Assembly: GCA_903823025.1 (NCBI GenBank)
Contig: CAIJRK010000058.1
Coordinates: 62,001 to 126,000, forward strand
Direction: 5' to 3'
DNA from: an uncultured beta proteobacterium
GTDB lineage: Bacteria; Pseudomonadota; Gammaproteobacteria; Burkholderiales; Burkholderiaceae_C
DNA length: 64,000 bases
Shown here: piece by piece, positions 20,242-29,967 of the stretch
Layout of the letters: the number at the start of each line of letters is the position of its first letter
How positions within the stretch are numbered: the first letter of the stretch is position 1
Program-made: the position numbers and the translations under genes
The notes under the pieces: model-generated
What the model saw: only the letters and a program-made list of their open reading frames with translations
Told to the model about the DNA's origin: nothing
Database searches by the model: none

Positions 20242-20679
20242 ATGAAATTCACTACCATTGCTTGTGCCATTGCCACCGTCAGTCTCGGGTTCAGCGCAGG
20301 CGCGTTTGCCCAGGGCCATGACCGCCCTGATATGCGTCATGCGCCGCCACAAGTTCACAAAAAACCACCTCACCGAATGGATCAGCATCATCCCCAGCCT
20401 CCGATGCATCGGGCTGATCCGCGCGCCCAACGGGGCTTTGATGAACCCGAGATGCGACGCAATGATCGGCGCGACATCTACAACGCTCGCGGCCCTGAAT
20501 TCAAACCCGGCGCGCGGATTCATGACGAGTTTCGCAGTCGCCAGTACATCGTGTCGGACTACCGTGAGCACAAACTGAAACCCCCACCACGGGGTCAACA
20601 ATGGGTGCAAGTCGGGACTGACTATGTGCTGATCGCCATTGCGACAGGCTTGATTACGCAAATTATTCTCGGCCAGTAA
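20242..20679 (+). CDS. RcnB family periplasmic protein
   Basis: The 145-residue protein starts with a clear Sec signal peptide ([20 protein letters not shown], cut after AFA), then a His/Pro/Met-rich mature part, and ends with the RcnB-type segment [20 protein letters not shown] and [15 protein letters not shown]. In E. coli RcnB is a periplasmic protein affecting nickel/cobalt homeostasis. The His-rich stretch (about 40-75) could bind metal (inference). The ATG at 20242 was chosen for the signal peptide and AAGGAA upstream. Confidence 0.82.
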   Translation: MKFTTIACAIATVSLGFSAGAFAQGHDRPDMRHAPPQVHKKPPHRMDQHHPQPPMHRADPRAQRGFDEPEMRRNDRRDIYNARGPEFKPGARIHDEFRSRQYIVSDYREHKLKPPPRGQQWVQVGTDYVLIAIATGLITQIILGQ

Positions 20680-20720
20680 AGTCGCCAGCGTCAGCAGGGC
20701 CGGTGCTATGCTTGCCCGCC

Positions 20721-21269
20721 ATGAACTCTGCCAGCGCCTCGCGTCTTATTCGCTTTAACAAACCCTACGGCGTTCTTAGCCAGTTCACGCCGGAGGGTCG
20801 CTGGCGAGGTCTTAAAGAGTTTATTGAGATACCCGGCATTTATGTGGCAGGTCGGCTCGATGCGGACAGCGAAGGCTTATTGCTGCTCACCAATGACGGC
20901 CCCTTGCAGGCCCGCATTACCGATCCCCGTTTCAAGCTGGAAAAAGTCTATTGGGTTCAAGTCGAAGGCGTCCCGACCGACGCCGCGCTTGAAGCCTTGC
21001 GACAAGGCGTGCCGCTCAAAGACGGCCTCACCCGCCCGGCCCGCGCACAACGCATGACCCCACCGCCTGATTTATGGGTGCGCGAGCCACCGATTCGGGT
21101 GCGTCCCTCCATCGCGACGGCCTGGATTGAACTGGCGATTCGTGAAGGTCGCAATCGCCAGGTGCGGCGCATGACGGCGGCGGTGGGTTTTCCGACGCTG
21201 CGCCTGATTCGCGCGGCCATCGGTGTGCATACGCTGCACGGACTGGCGCCAGGAACCTGGCAAGAATAA
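20721..21269 (+). CDS. rluE: 23S rRNA pseudouridine synthase RluE
   Basis: RsuA-family enzyme; RluE modifies U2457 in 23S rRNA. The 182-residue protein lacks an S4 domain, as RluE does, and begins with [15 protein letters not shown]. The catalytic loop is [18 protein letters not shown] with catalytic Asp in RLDADS, and the KVYWVQVEG and GRNRQVRRM motifs follow. It is followed by a GC-rich hairpin, 21283-21303, without a T-run. Confidence 0.9.
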   Translation: MNSASASRLIRFNKPYGVLSQFTPEGRWRGLKEFIEIPGIYVAGRLDADSEGLLLLTNDGPLQARITDPRFKLEKVYWVQVEGVPTDAALEALRQGVPLKDGLTRPARAQRMTPPPDLWVREPPIRVRPSIATAWIELAIREGRNRQVRRMTAAVGFPTLRLIRAAIGVHTLHGLAPGTWQE

Positions 21270-21282
21270 GGGCAGATGACTG

Positions 21283-21303
21283 GCGCACCGCGTGCTGGTG
21301 CGC
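21283..21303 (+). terminator. Stem-loop after rluE
   Basis: GCGCACC (21283-21289) pairs with GGTGCGC (21297-21303) around a 7-base loop, 14 bases after the rluE stop. No T-run follows, so it may not terminate by itself. Confidence 0.3.
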
Positions 21304-21379
21304 TATCGGTGTAGGCTCACAAGAAACCAAGCGCCCTAGACCCCAAGGCTATTTGGCTCACCGAACCCCAAAAAATTCT

Positions 21380-21859
21380 ATGCTGAGAACACTCAAAGAC
21401 ATCTTCAACACCCTAACGAACACGGACAGTCAACCCTCGCCCGAAGCGCTTGAACGCTCACTTCAACTCGCCACCGCCGTCTTGCTGGTTGAAGTCATGC
21501 GGGCCAACCCTGACAGAGGTGTGGCGGAACGCAATGTGGTGATTGCGGCCCTGCATCAAAAATTCTCACTCGCCGATGACGATCTGGCCCAACTGTTGGC
21601 GCTGGCCGAACAAACGGCCACCCACGCCTACGACTACCAAGGTTTCACCTCCAGCCTCAACGATCACTTCACGCAAGCGCAGAAGATCCGTATTGTTGAA
21701 TCCCTGTGGCAAGTGGCCTACGCCGACGCCCATCTGGACGCCAATGAAAATCATCTGATCAGCAAAATTGCCGGTCTGCTTCATGTCACGCATGGCGAGT
21801 ACATCGTCGCCAAAATGCACGCTCAAGAACTGCAACCAAGGAATCCACTTGAAACTTAA
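21380..21859 (+). CDS. TerB-family protein
   Basis: A 159-residue helical protein of the tellurite-resistance TerB fold. Recognisable are ALERSLQLATAVLLVEVMRAN in the first half and the paired acidic helix SLWQVAYADAHLDANENHLI, the metal-binding-like segment of TerB domains. No other ter genes are nearby, so resistance to tellurite should not be assumed. Its last 11 bases overlap the TTG start of the next gene, implying translational coupling. Confidence 0.85.
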   Translation: MLRTLKDIFNTLTNTDSQPSPEALERSLQLATAVLLVEVMRANPDRGVAERNVVIAALHQKFSLADDDLAQLLALAEQTATHAYDYQGFTSSLNDHFTQAQKIRIVESLWQVAYADAHLDANENHLISKIAGLLHVTHGEYIVAKMHAQELQPRNPLET

Positions 21860-22430
21860 AACACTGGCTTTGCCCCTCTTGGCCGCCTTAGCCCTCACCC
21901 TTGCGGGTTGTTCCCCACAAGGCGCCACTGACAAGAGCGCCGCCACACAACCCGCCCAACCTTACGAGGCGGTCGCCGCGCAAGGCAAAGGCTTCACCGT
22001 GGGCGCCATGATGAGCGCCAACACGGTGTACGTGATGTTTGACCCCCAGTGCCCGCATTGTGGTCATCTGTGGGAAGCCTCGGTGCCGCTGCATAACAAG
22101 GTCAAGTTTGTGTGGATTCCGGTCGCCATCATGAACGCCCAAAGCACGAGCCAAGGGGCCGCCTTGCTGTCGGCGGCCAACCCAGTGGCGCTGATGTCGG
22201 AACATGAAAAATCGCTGTTGGCAGGCACAGGGGGCATTTCGGCGTCTTCCAGCGTTGCGCCTGATATCGCACAAGCCCTCAAAACCAACACCGCGTTGTT
22301 CAACAGTTTGGGGGTGAGTTCCGTGCCTTATATCATCGCCAAAAATAGCAGCACCGGGCAAGTCGTCACGAACAACGGCGCGCTGGACACCCCCGCGCTG
22401 ACCCGGTTTCTTGGCCTGCCGACACCTTGA
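21849..22430 (+). CDS. DsbG/DsbC-like thioredoxin-fold lipoprotein
   Basis: A 193-residue lipoprotein predicted from the signal KLKTLALPLLAALALTLAGC, with a lipobox LAGC giving a lipidated Cys. The thioredoxin fold has active site CPHC within YVMFDPQCPHCGHLWEA and the cis-Pro in SVPYII, so it is likely a periplasmic membrane-anchored thiol-disulfide protein. It resembles the catalytic domain of DsbG/DsbC without their dimerisation domain. The start is TTG at 21849, preceded by AAGGAA; it overlaps terB by 11 bases. Confidence 0.82.
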   Translation: MKLKTLALPLLAALALTLAGCSPQGATDKSAATQPAQPYEAVAAQGKGFTVGAMMSANTVYVMFDPQCPHCGHLWEASVPLHNKVKFVWIPVAIMNAQSTSQGAALLSAANPVALMSEHEKSLLAGTGGISASSSVAPDIAQALKTNTALFNSLGVSSVPYIIAKNSSTGQVVTNNGALDTPALTRFLGLPTP

Positions 22431-22524
22431 GTCAGCGCGATTGATAGGGTTTGATCCTGCGCAAGCCAGGGTCAAATGCGCGGCAACAGTTGGACAACTT
22501 GGCGACTTGAGCGGGGTCATCGGG

Positions 22525-22546
22525 GTCGGCGTCGGCGTCGGCGTCG
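22525..22546. repeat. Short GTCGGC hexamer tandem
   Basis: GTCGGC is repeated three times and followed by GTCG, 22 bases in all, within the gap (22431-22624) before the SNF2 gene. It is a simple repeat able to change copy number. Confidence 0.7.
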
Positions 22547-22624
22547 ATGATCAACGCTCTTTATTCGATAATTCGGCACCTCTCAAAGAGACCCCGCAGC
22601 CAAACCCAACGACGCACCTGACTC

Positions 22625-25306
22625 ATGACATCGCCCTCCGCCCTGACCCCGCAACTCACCCCCCACGGCCTGCTTCGACCGACCTCTGACGTTGACGCGC
22701 CGCCCCTGTCCGCCGAGTTGAGCGAGCGTCTGACAGAGGCCTTTGCACAAGGCGCGGGACATGGTTTATTGCAATTGGGCGCCGCCGAAGTCGGCAGCGT
22801 TTTGCCGCCGGGCTGGCGTTGGTGGCGCGATTTTGCAGCCCGTTATGTGACCGGTTTGTGCGCCACGCCAGAAGAAGGCGATATTGTGGTGAACGTGCCC
22901 GATGCTGCCATTCTCACGGCACTGATCGCTGATGCCCCGCCCATGATCGGCACCGAGTATCTGACGCCGGACGTGCTCATCCAGCTTTGGGGCGCGCTGG
23001 ATACGGCGTTGCGCACAGAACTTGCTGCCTCCCAACTGGCGCTTCAAGACTTTCTTAAAACGCGTCATCCGATCTGGAACCGGGTCGGGCGGGTGGTGTT
23101 CAACCTCGCTGAAAACCGCAAAGACCCCGAAGCCCCATTTGCTTTTCTTGCTACCTACACCTCGCGTCTGTCGGCCCAAGGCCGGGCGCTGCATCAACCA
23201 CTGTCGAAAGCCTTAACGGAATTCTCGGACGGCAAAAGTCAAGCGCAACTGCTCTCTCTTTTATTGCCCGTGCAACGCGCCTCTGAACAGTGCGACTGGC
23301 TGCGCGAGATGGTCAATGTCGGTGAGATTTACCACCCGCTACGCTGGACGCCCGCCGATGCCTGGGCCTTTCTCAGCGATGTGCCCAAGCTCGAAGCGGC
23401 GGGCATTGTCGTGCGTGCGCCAGGCAACTGGGCGGCAGGCCGTCCGGCGCGGCCCAAGATCGAAGCCAGCATTGGGGCCAAACCGCCGTCGCTTTTGGGC
23501 ATGAATGCGCTGCTTGATTTCAGCATGGCGATGACGCTGGACGGCGAGACGTTGAACGCCGACGAGATCGAAACGCTGATGCAAGGCATGGACGGGCTGC
23601 AACTGATTCGGGGCCGCTGGGTCGAGGTGGATCGTCAAAGATTAAGCCGTTTACTGGCGCGATTCCAGACCATCGAACAAGCGGCCTCCGCGCACGGTTT
23701 GCCCTTTGCCGAAGCCATGCGTTTGACCGCAGGCGCGTCGCTCTCGGACGACAACGCGGCGGCGGATGCCGACTGGTCGCAGATCACCACTGGCCCTTGG
23801 CTGGCCGACACGTTAAGCGGCTTGCGCCAGCCGGAAGGTTTGGCCGCCGTGAACCCCGGCCCGGAACTCAAAGCCACCTTACGCCCGTATCAGCAAGCCG
23901 GTGTGCGCTGGCTTTACCTGCTCACGCGCCTCGGCTTGGGCGCGTGCCTGGCCGACGACATGGGGCTGGGAAAAACGATTCAGGTGCTGGCTTTGTTGCT
24001 TGTTTTGAAGCGGGAAAACCAAGGGGCTACGCGCCCGTCCCTGTTGGTTGTGCCGGCCTCGCTGCTGTCCAACTGGCAGGCTGAAGCTGAACGTTTTGCG
24101 CCCTCTTTACGCTTATTGATCGCGCATCCCTCGGCGCTACCCGCCGCCAAATTACGCGCACTGGATGCGCAGCAGTTGGGCGACTTCGACCTTGTCGTCA
24201 CCAGTTACGGCACGTTGTTGCGCGCCCCGGCTTTGATGGCGATGTCCTGGCGTTTGGCCGTGGTGGACGAAGCGCAAGCCATCAAAAACCCCAGCGCCCG
24301 ACAAACGCAGCAAGTCAAAAAACTCAAAGCTGACACACGCATCGCCCTCACTGGCACGCCGGTTGAGAACCGACTGTCCGACCTGTGGTCGATCTTCGAT
24401 TTCACGCATCCCGGCTTGCTTGGCACCGGCAAAGTGTTCAGCAATTTCACCAAACGGCTCGCCAGCCAACAACACTTTGGTGCCCTGCGCACGTTGGTGC
24501 AACCCTACATCTTGCGCCGCCTCAAAACCGACAAGCGCGTGATTGCCGACCTGCCGGACAAGACCGAACTCAAAGCCTGGTGCAGCCTCAGTGCAGCGCA
24601 GGCGGCGCTCTATCAACGGGCTGTTAAAGACTTGGCGCAGGCGCTGCAAGAGGCCGAAGGCATCGCCCGCAAAGGTTTGGTTTTGTCGTATTTAATGCGC
24701 TTCAAACAAATCTGCAATCACCCTTCGCAATGGCTGGGCGACGGCGCTTGGGCGGCTGATGACAGCGGCAAGTTTGCCCGCCTGCGCGAGTTAGTCGAAG
24801 TGATTGCGGCCAAGCAGGAAAAGGTGCTGGTCTTCACCCAGTTTCGTGAAACGACTGAACCGCTGGCCGCTTTTCTGGGGTCGATCTTTGGCCGCGAAGG
24901 CTTGGTGTTGCACGGCGGCACGCCCGTGGCCAAACGGCGCGAATTGGTCAAGCGTTTTCAGGACGACGAGTTAACGCCTTTCTTCGTGCTCTCGCTCAAA
25001 GCCGGTGGCGCAGGGCTGAACCTCACCGCCGCCTCGCACGTCATCCACTTTGACCGCTGGTGGAATCCAGCCGTCGAAAATCAGGCGACTGATCGGGCCT
25101 ACCGGATTGGGCAAAAAAAGAATGTGCTGGTGCACAAATTTATTTGCCGTGGCACGGTGGAAGACCGCATCGACCAAATGATCGAGTCCAAGCAACAACT
25201 GGTACACGACGTTTTAGAGGGCGGTGCTGAATTGCAACTCACCGAAATGAGTGACCGCGAGTTACTTGATCTGGTAAAACTCGACATCCACGCTACAAAA
25301 GATTAA
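22625..25306 (+). CDS. SNF2-family helicase (COG0553)
   Basis: Large Swi2/Snf2-type ATPase of 893 residues. N-terminal about 400 residues are a SNF2-associated region; then helicase motifs: Walker A DDMGLGKTIQ, Walker B VVDEAQAIKNP, motif III LTGTPVENRL, and in the second lobe VFTQFRET, SLKAGGAGLNLTAA, DRWWNPAVE and DRAYRIGQ. These proteins translocate on double-stranded DNA and remodel DNA-protein complexes; bacterial function is unsettled. The downstream SWIM gene starts 9 bases after the stop, so they form an operon and probably act together. Confidence 0.93.
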   Translation: MTSPSALTPQLTPHGLLRPTSDVDAPPLSAELSERLTEAFAQGAGHGLLQLGAAEVGSVLPPGWRWWRDFAARYVTGLCATPEEGDIVVNVPDAAILTALIADAPPMIGTEYLTPDVLIQLWGALDTALRTELAASQLALQDFLKTRHPIWNRVGRVVFNLAENRKDPEAPFAFLATYTSRLSAQGRALHQPLSKALTEFSDGKSQAQLLSLLLPVQRASEQCDWLREMVNVGEIYHPLRWTPADAWAFLSDVPKLEAAGIVVRAPGNWAAGRPARPKIEASIGAKPPSLLGMNALLDFSMAMTLDGETLNADEIETLMQGMDGLQLIRGRWVEVDRQRLSRLLARFQTIEQAASAHGLPFAEAMRLTAGASLSDDNAAADADWSQITTGPWLADTLSGLRQPEGLAAVNPGPELKATLRPYQQAGVRWLYLLTRLGLGACLADDMGLGKTIQVLALLLVLKRENQGATRPSLLVVPASLLSNWQAEAERFAPSLRLLIAHPSALPAAKLRALDAQQLGDFDLVVTSYGTLLRAPALMAMSWRLAVVDEAQAIKNPSARQTQQVKKLKADTRIALTGTPVENRLSDLWSIFDFTHPGLLGTGKVFSNFTKRLASQQHFGALRTLVQPYILRRLKTDKRVIADLPDKTELKAWCSLSAAQAALYQRAVKDLAQALQEAEGIARKGLVLSYLMRFKQICNHPSQWLGDGAWAADDSGKFARLRELVEVIAAKQEKVLVFTQFRETTEPLAAFLGSIFGREGLVLHGGTPVAKRRELVKRFQDDELTPFFVLSLKAGGAGLNLTAASHVIHFDRWWNPAVENQATDRAYRIGQKKNVLVHKFICRGTVEDRIDQMIESKQQLVHDVLEGGAELQLTEMSDRELLDLVKLDIHATKD

Positions 25307-25315
25307 AAAAACACC

Positions 25316-26149
25316 ATGAGTTACTACGGATATCCGCGTTACGTCCCCGTCGCCGAACGGCGTTTGAAGGCAGAAAAGGCAGCCGCCAAAGCCACGAAAG
25401 CAGGCATCAAACTTTCGCCCATTGCAGCCTACCGAGGCGCTATCGCCAAGACCTTTTGGGGCAAAGCCTGGTGTGACAATCTGGAGCACTACAGCGACTA
25501 TGAAAATCGTCTGCCACGCGGGCGTACCTACGTGCGCAACGGCTCGGTGATTGACCTTCAGATCACGGCAGGTGAGGTGCAAGCGCAGGTGATGGGATCA
25601 AGCCTTTACAAGATCAAAGTGAGCGTAGCACCGGTTGCCAAAACACAATGGCAGACCATGGCCGCTGATTGCGCGGGGTCGATTGATTCACTGGTGGGGT
25701 TGCTACAAGGCAAACTGAGCCAGCCTGTGATGCAACGTATTTGCAAGCCCGATACAGGACTTTTTCCGGCACCCAAGGACATCAAGTTCAGTTGCAGTTG
25801 CCCGGACTCGGCCTCGATGTGCAAGCACATTGCCGCCGTTCTGTATGGCGTGGGTGCCCGGTTGGACCAGCAGCCCGAACTTCTTTTTAGCCTGCGACAG
25901 GTTGACCCCAAAGACTTAGTGGCGCAAGCCGGTGCCGTGTTGCCAAACATCAAAAAAGTACCGGCATCGCGCAAAGTTCTTGTCGATGCCTCCCTGGCCG
26001 ACGTGTTTGGACTTGAGATGGCGGAGGTCGCGCAACCCGCCAAGTTGTCGGTCCTACGCAAAAAAAGAAGCGTCGCCAGCAAGACCACCAAGGCTGGCAC
26101 GATCAACGAGGTTGTTAAAGCCAAGCGTATTAAAACTGTCAAAACTTAA
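25316..26149 (+). CDS. SWIM zinc-finger protein
   Basis: The 277-residue protein has a SWIM motif, CxCx(n)CxH, as CSCPDSASMCKH at about residues 160-172, a predicted DNA- or protein-binding zinc module. The N-terminus (KTFWGKAWCDNLEHYSDY, then RLPRGRTYVRNGSV) is the conserved part shared by SWIM proteins paired with SNF2 helicases. The C-terminal about 50 residues are Lys/Arg/Thr-rich, suited to nucleic-acid contact. It is co-transcribed with the helicase before it. The partnership is an established genomic association; the function is not known. Confidence 0.88.
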   Translation: MSYYGYPRYVPVAERRLKAEKAAAKATKAGIKLSPIAAYRGAIAKTFWGKAWCDNLEHYSDYENRLPRGRTYVRNGSVIDLQITAGEVQAQVMGSSLYKIKVSVAPVAKTQWQTMAADCAGSIDSLVGLLQGKLSQPVMQRICKPDTGLFPAPKDIKFSCSCPDSASMCKHIAAVLYGVGARLDQQPELLFSLRQVDPKDLVAQAGAVLPNIKKVPASRKVLVDASLADVFGLEMAEVAQPAKLSVLRKKRSVASKTTKAGTINEVVKAKRIKTVKT

Positions 26150-26255
26150 CACTAATTAAAAGAAACCTTGGTGAAGCTTCAATTTTTTGCCAGTGGCAAA
26201 ATGCGGGGCTGCATAAGCCGGGCTTGACCTGGCAGGCATTCACAAAGGATATTTT

Positions 26256-27557
26256 TTGGGCAATTTACTGATTCCGCTGACCTCCCTGTTCAGCGGCGCG
26301 GCCTTGTTGGTGCTGGGCACCGGCTTGCTGTTTTCGGCGATTGGCGCACAGGCTGATTCGGCTAATTTTCCGGTTCTGGTGACCGGCTTGATCATGTCGG
26401 CTTATTTTGCCGGCTTCATTTTTGGCACCTATGCCTGCCCGGTCATCATCCGGCGGGTGGGGCACATTCGCGCCTTTGCGGCCATGGCCTCTATCGCCTC
26501 AACCCTGCCGATTTTGCACGCGCTGTGGCTTGATCCATGGTTTTGGGGCGTGTTGCGTTTTGTCACCGGGGTTTGTCTGGTGGGCTTGCTGTTGGTGGTG
26601 GAGAGTTGGCTCAATGTGGTGGCACAAAGTCATCAACGCGGCCAGGTGTGGGCGGCTTATATGGCCGTGGGCGGCATTGCCATGGCGCTGGGTCAATGGC
26701 TGATTTTGCTGGGCGACAGGTTTGGTTTTATGCCTTTTGCGCTGGTGTCTATCTTGTTTTCTTTTGCCTTGCTTCCCATTACCCTGACCCCGGTAGATGA
26801 GCCAGAGCCTACGGTGGCCCCCAAGCTCAGTTTGATTGAATTGTTTGCCACGTCGCCGATTGGCGTTCTGGCGGCCATCGCTTCGGGCCTGTTGAGTGGC
26901 GCTTTTTTCAGTCTGGGCCATGTGTTTGCCCAGCGTGCCGGGTTCAGTGAGGCCGGTGTCGCCACCTTCATGGCCGCCACTATTTTGGGCGGTGCAGCAT
27001 TCCAGTGGCCGGTGGGCCATTTGTCGGATCGGTATGACCGGCGCTGGGTTTTGCTTTGGGTTTGCCTCAGCGGCGCGGCGGTGGCCGCTGGCGGTTACGC
27101 GCTGGCCATGGGTTCTGAAATGGCCTTGATTGGGCTGGGCGTTGTTTATGGCGGCCTGACCTTCACGGTATATGGCTTGTGTGTGGCGCACGTCAACGAC
27201 CTGATTGATCGCGAGCGGGTGCTGGAAGTCACCGGCGGCTTGCTGCTGTTGCACGGCATCGGTGCCACGGTCGGCCCGACATTGGCCGGCGCCATGATGG
27301 AGCTGATTAATCCGGCCAGTTTATTGCTGTACTTTGTCGGCGTGCTCATACTGCTGGCGGCTAGCTGCTGGCACTACATTCGCGCGCGACCGCTCAACCG
27401 GGGCGAGCCGGGTCACAAAGCGGATTACGTGGTCATGGGCAGCGGCACACAAGCCGTGTTGCAATTGGATCCCCGCAGCCTGGAAGCGGTACCGCCGTCC
27501 GAGGACTACGCCAGCACAACCGAGACAAACGACACCGCCAGCAACCCGAGGCCTTGA
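26256..27557 (+). CDS. MFS transporter, YcaD-like
   Basis: Twelve-helix major facilitator of 433 residues, related to the YcaD group. The loop 2-3 motif reads YACPVIIRRVGHIRAFA, and VGHLSDRYDRRWVL is the symmetrical motif in the second half. There is a 60-residue hydrophilic C-terminal tail (MGSGTQAVLQLDPRSLE). The start is TTG at 26256, with AAAGGA seven bases before. Substrate unknown. A small TTTTGCC/GGCAAAA hairpin (26185-26201) lies upstream. It is convergent with the DUF3014 gene. Confidence 0.82.
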   Translation: MGNLLIPLTSLFSGAALLVLGTGLLFSAIGAQADSANFPVLVTGLIMSAYFAGFIFGTYACPVIIRRVGHIRAFAAMASIASTLPILHALWLDPWFWGVLRFVTGVCLVGLLLVVESWLNVVAQSHQRGQVWAAYMAVGGIAMALGQWLILLGDRFGFMPFALVSILFSFALLPITLTPVDEPEPTVAPKLSLIELFATSPIGVLAAIASGLLSGAFFSLGHVFAQRAGFSEAGVATFMAATILGGAAFQWPVGHLSDRYDRRWVLLWVCLSGAAVAAGGYALAMGSEMALIGLGVVYGGLTFTVYGLCVAHVNDLIDRERVLEVTGGLLLLHGIGATVGPTLAGAMMELINPASLLLYFVGVLILLAASCWHYIRARPLNRGEPGHKADYVVMGSGTQAVLQLDPRSLEAVPPSEDYASTTETNDTASNPRP

Positions 27558-27576
27558 AGCGCTGTTGTGTTGACTT

Positions 27577-28497
27577 TTAATCGGGCCGTGCAACGGCGGC
27601 ACCGGCCAGCAAAGTTCGCAGCTCCAGCATTTTGGTGTTCAAACGCCGGTGGTTAACCGGGCCTGAACGGATCAACATTTTTTGACCTGATGTGAGTGCC
27701 TCCAGTGCCGGGTCGGTAAATTCATAGCGTACCCAAGGCTGCAGCGACGGAATCGGCCCCTTGACATCAACCAGACTCACCGCTGTGACTTCGGTTTGAA
27801 CCGGTGTGCGCATCAGGTGGTCCAGCACCGCGACAAAGCGGTCATTGAAGTAGCGCCCCGGATAGCCAATCTCTTCATACGCTTGCTGAAATAGCGGATA
27901 CAACTTGACATACAAGGCGACGGCTTGAGTCGTATCAACCGACTCAAGAAACAGCACCAAAGGCGTGTAACGCAAGCTGTTGTCTGGGCTGATCACTTCG
28001 CCCGCAAAACTGTTCGGCATTGTCGTGAAGCGCCCCGGCGTCGGATTGACCGGCCACAATAAGCGCGGTGCGTGCGAACGCGCCAAGTTGTCAACGGTGG
28101 CGACAACGCGGCGGGCAAAGACATCCAGTTGCAAAAAAGTCAGGACGTTTTGACGGCCCAGCAAGTTGTTCAGGGCGGTACTGAGGTAAGGCTGGGAATC
28201 GGCCAGGGCAGGCAGAACATCAACCGGTGAGCCTTCAGCGACTTTATCAATTGGCAGCACCGGAAATAAAATAGCCGGCGCTTGCGCTGCAGACGCCACA
28301 GCAATCGGCGCCGAAGCCGGTTCCACCGCCAGTTCAGGCACTACCTCAACAGGGGCAACAAGCACTGGAGGTAACACCTCGGTGGCGACAATTCGAGAAG
28401 GTTGACGCGACGGCCATGCGTCATAAGCATAATAAGCACCAGCCCCCAAAACGACAACGACCAGCCCGATCAGGGTGCGAAATTTAAAATTATTCAT
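27577..28497 (-). CDS. DUF3014-domain protein
   Basis: The 306-residue protein has one N-terminal membrane helix (FRTLIGLVVVVLGAGAYYAY), a Pro/Ala/Val-rich linker and a C-terminal soluble domain with the DUF3014 hallmarks LPALADSQPYLSTAL, RVVATVDNLAR and YTPLVLFLESVD. Probably anchored in the inner membrane with the domain in the periplasm. Function unknown. I used the ATG at 28497; a TTG at 28515 is possible but lacks a ribosome site. Confidence 0.78.
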   Translation of the reverse strand: MNNFKFRTLIGLVVVVLGAGAYYAYDAWPSRQPSRIVATEVLPPVLVAPVEVVPELAVEPASAPIAVASAAQAPAILFPVLPIDKVAEGSPVDVLPALADSQPYLSTALNNLLGRQNVLTFLQLDVFARRVVATVDNLARSHAPRLLWPVNPTPGRFTTMPNSFAGEVISPDNSLRYTPLVLFLESVDTTQAVALYVKLYPLFQQAYEEIGYPGRYFNDRFVAVLDHLMRTPVQTEVTAVSLVDVKGPIPSLQPWVRYEFTDPALEALTSGQKMLIRSGPVNHRRLNTKMLELRTLLAGAAVARPD

Positions 28498-28627
28498 GGC
28501 TCCTAACCGTGCCAAAAAATGGCAAAAATGAATTTTTTATCCTAACACTGCGCCCCAAAAATCCAGATCGGAACGCAGCCAGTCGTATAAATTCGCGTAG
28601 GGATTAGGCCGCTGACACCCACTCCAC

Positions 28628-29536
28628 TTACAGCACACCACCCAGCAATTCGGACAAGCGCGTCAGTTCCATCTTGAAACCACAGGCCTGTGCGTGGCCG
28701 CCTCCGCCCATGCTTTCAGCAAAAGGAATGCAGTTAAAGCCTTTTTGCGAACGCAGTCCTACCTTGACAATACCGCTCTTGTCGGTGCTCCACATCAGCC
28801 CGAACGTGCCGCTTTGTTTGGAGAGAATTTCACCAATCAGGCTATGAAAAACGCCGGGGGCATTCACCATCAATCCACGCACGCCATTGAAGACGATAGG
28901 CTGTGCGCCTTCGGCAATACCGCTGGCGAGTTTGCGATATTTCTCGTCCATGGCCTGACCGCGCGCAATGTAGCGGGTTTGCTGATCGTCGTCCATCGAG
29001 GCGATTTCTTGCCAGCGGGCAAAGTCGAACAACTCCATATCCAGCGCCGATAAAAAGCCGGCACTCTCGGGATATTGCCAAACCCAAATGTCACGGTCCT
29101 CAACAAAACGCACCAAGTCCGGCACGGCTTTTTCAGGCTGGAAAAACTCCCAGGCCAACTTGGCGCCCGACTTGTTCATATCAAAATGCACAATGCCACA
29201 GCGGCAGGAAAAACCGGTCAGTTTGTCAGCGGCACTCTTATGGTGATCAAGCATCACCAGTTTGGCGGCGCGTTCTTCAATCCCGCGCATGATGTCCGGC
29301 GCAAAAGAAAAATCGAGAATATAGACCGCGCGTCCGTTGAGCGCGGGCAGGTCATCCACTGACTTGATATCGCCGTGGTCCAACCCTAAAAATTCGGCTT
29401 GGCCTTCGTAGAAAAGCCAGGCGGCCAAGGCGGCGGCAAAACCATCCGGGCATTTGTGACCGTGGTAAAGAATGAGCGGTTGGGGATCGTTTTTTTCAGG
29501 TTTAACAAAGAGACTGAGAGGAAGAATAGTGTTCAT
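28628..29536 (-). CDS. DHH-family phosphoesterase
   Basis: The 302-residue protein has the DHH phosphoesterase signs: HKCPDGFAAALAAW near the N-terminus, DFSF, the central LDHHKSA motif (DHH), and C-terminal DHHA1 with the GGGGHAQACGF glycine motif. Members cleave small nucleotides or oligonucleotides (nanoRNase/c-di-AMP-type activity, Mn-dependent). Substrate here not determinable. It lies alone, divergent from the ferredoxin gene. Confidence 0.85.
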   Translation of the reverse strand: MNTILPLSLFVKPEKNDPQPLILYHGHKCPDGFAAALAAWLFYEGQAEFLGLDHGDIKSVDDLPALNGRAVYILDFSFAPDIMRGIEERAAKLVMLDHHKSAADKLTGFSCRCGIVHFDMNKSGAKLAWEFFQPEKAVPDLVRFVEDRDIWVWQYPESAGFLSALDMELFDFARWQEIASMDDDQQTRYIARGQAMDEKYRKLASGIAEGAQPIVFNGVRGLMVNAPGVFHSLIGEILSKQSGTFGLMWSTDKSGIVKVGLRSQKGFNCIPFAESMGGGGHAQACGFKMELTRLSELLGGVL

Positions 29537-29648
29537 GGAAAAAGTGTTTGCGTAATTGAAAATAAGTGAAACTAGCTACAAATTTTATAGCGGCTTAAAA
29601 GACAACATTGTCCGGTTGAGCTTAGGGCTAACTCTTTAAAATAGCGTT

Positions 29649-29942
29649 ATGAATCTCCCTGAAGCACCGCTATTTTTTATCGCCACCGTCGAGGCCGACG
29701 GTCAACAAGTTGACGCCTGGACGGATCGCCCCTTGCTAGACTCCCTGGAACAAGGCGGCATCGACTGGCCCAGTTCGTGCCGCAACGGCACTTGTCGCAC
29801 CTGCATCGCGCAACTGGTCAGCGGCGAAGTTCGCTATGAGATCGAATGGCCAGGCCTGAGTACCGAAGAAAAAGCCGATGGCTACGTGCTGCCCTGCTGT
29901 GCTTTTCCGTGTTCTGATTTGGTGCTGCGCGACGCAAACTAG
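29649..29942 (+). CDS. [2Fe-2S] ferredoxin
   Basis: A 97-residue plant-type ferredoxin. The cluster ligands are seen as CRNGTCRTC (Cx5-like loop CxxxxCxxC) and the distal Cys in VLPCCAF. It is a small electron carrier; its partner is not in the window. It is convergent with the YlqF gene, 25 bases apart. Confidence 0.88.
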   Translation: MNLPEAPLFFIATVEADGQQVDAWTDRPLLDSLEQGGIDWPSSCRNGTCRTCIAQLVSGEVRYEIEWPGLSTEEKADGYVLPCCAFPCSDLVLRDAN

Positions 29943-29967
29943 CGGGATAACCTCGGTGACTGAAAGT

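Noticed and set aside
21371..21859. Tellurite resistance operon
   Set aside because: Only a TerB-fold protein is present; no terA, C, D or E nearby.
26185..26201. TTTTGCC/GGCAAAA hairpin as terminator
   Set aside because: T-run is on the wrong side for the upstream SWIM gene; no minus-strand gene ends there.
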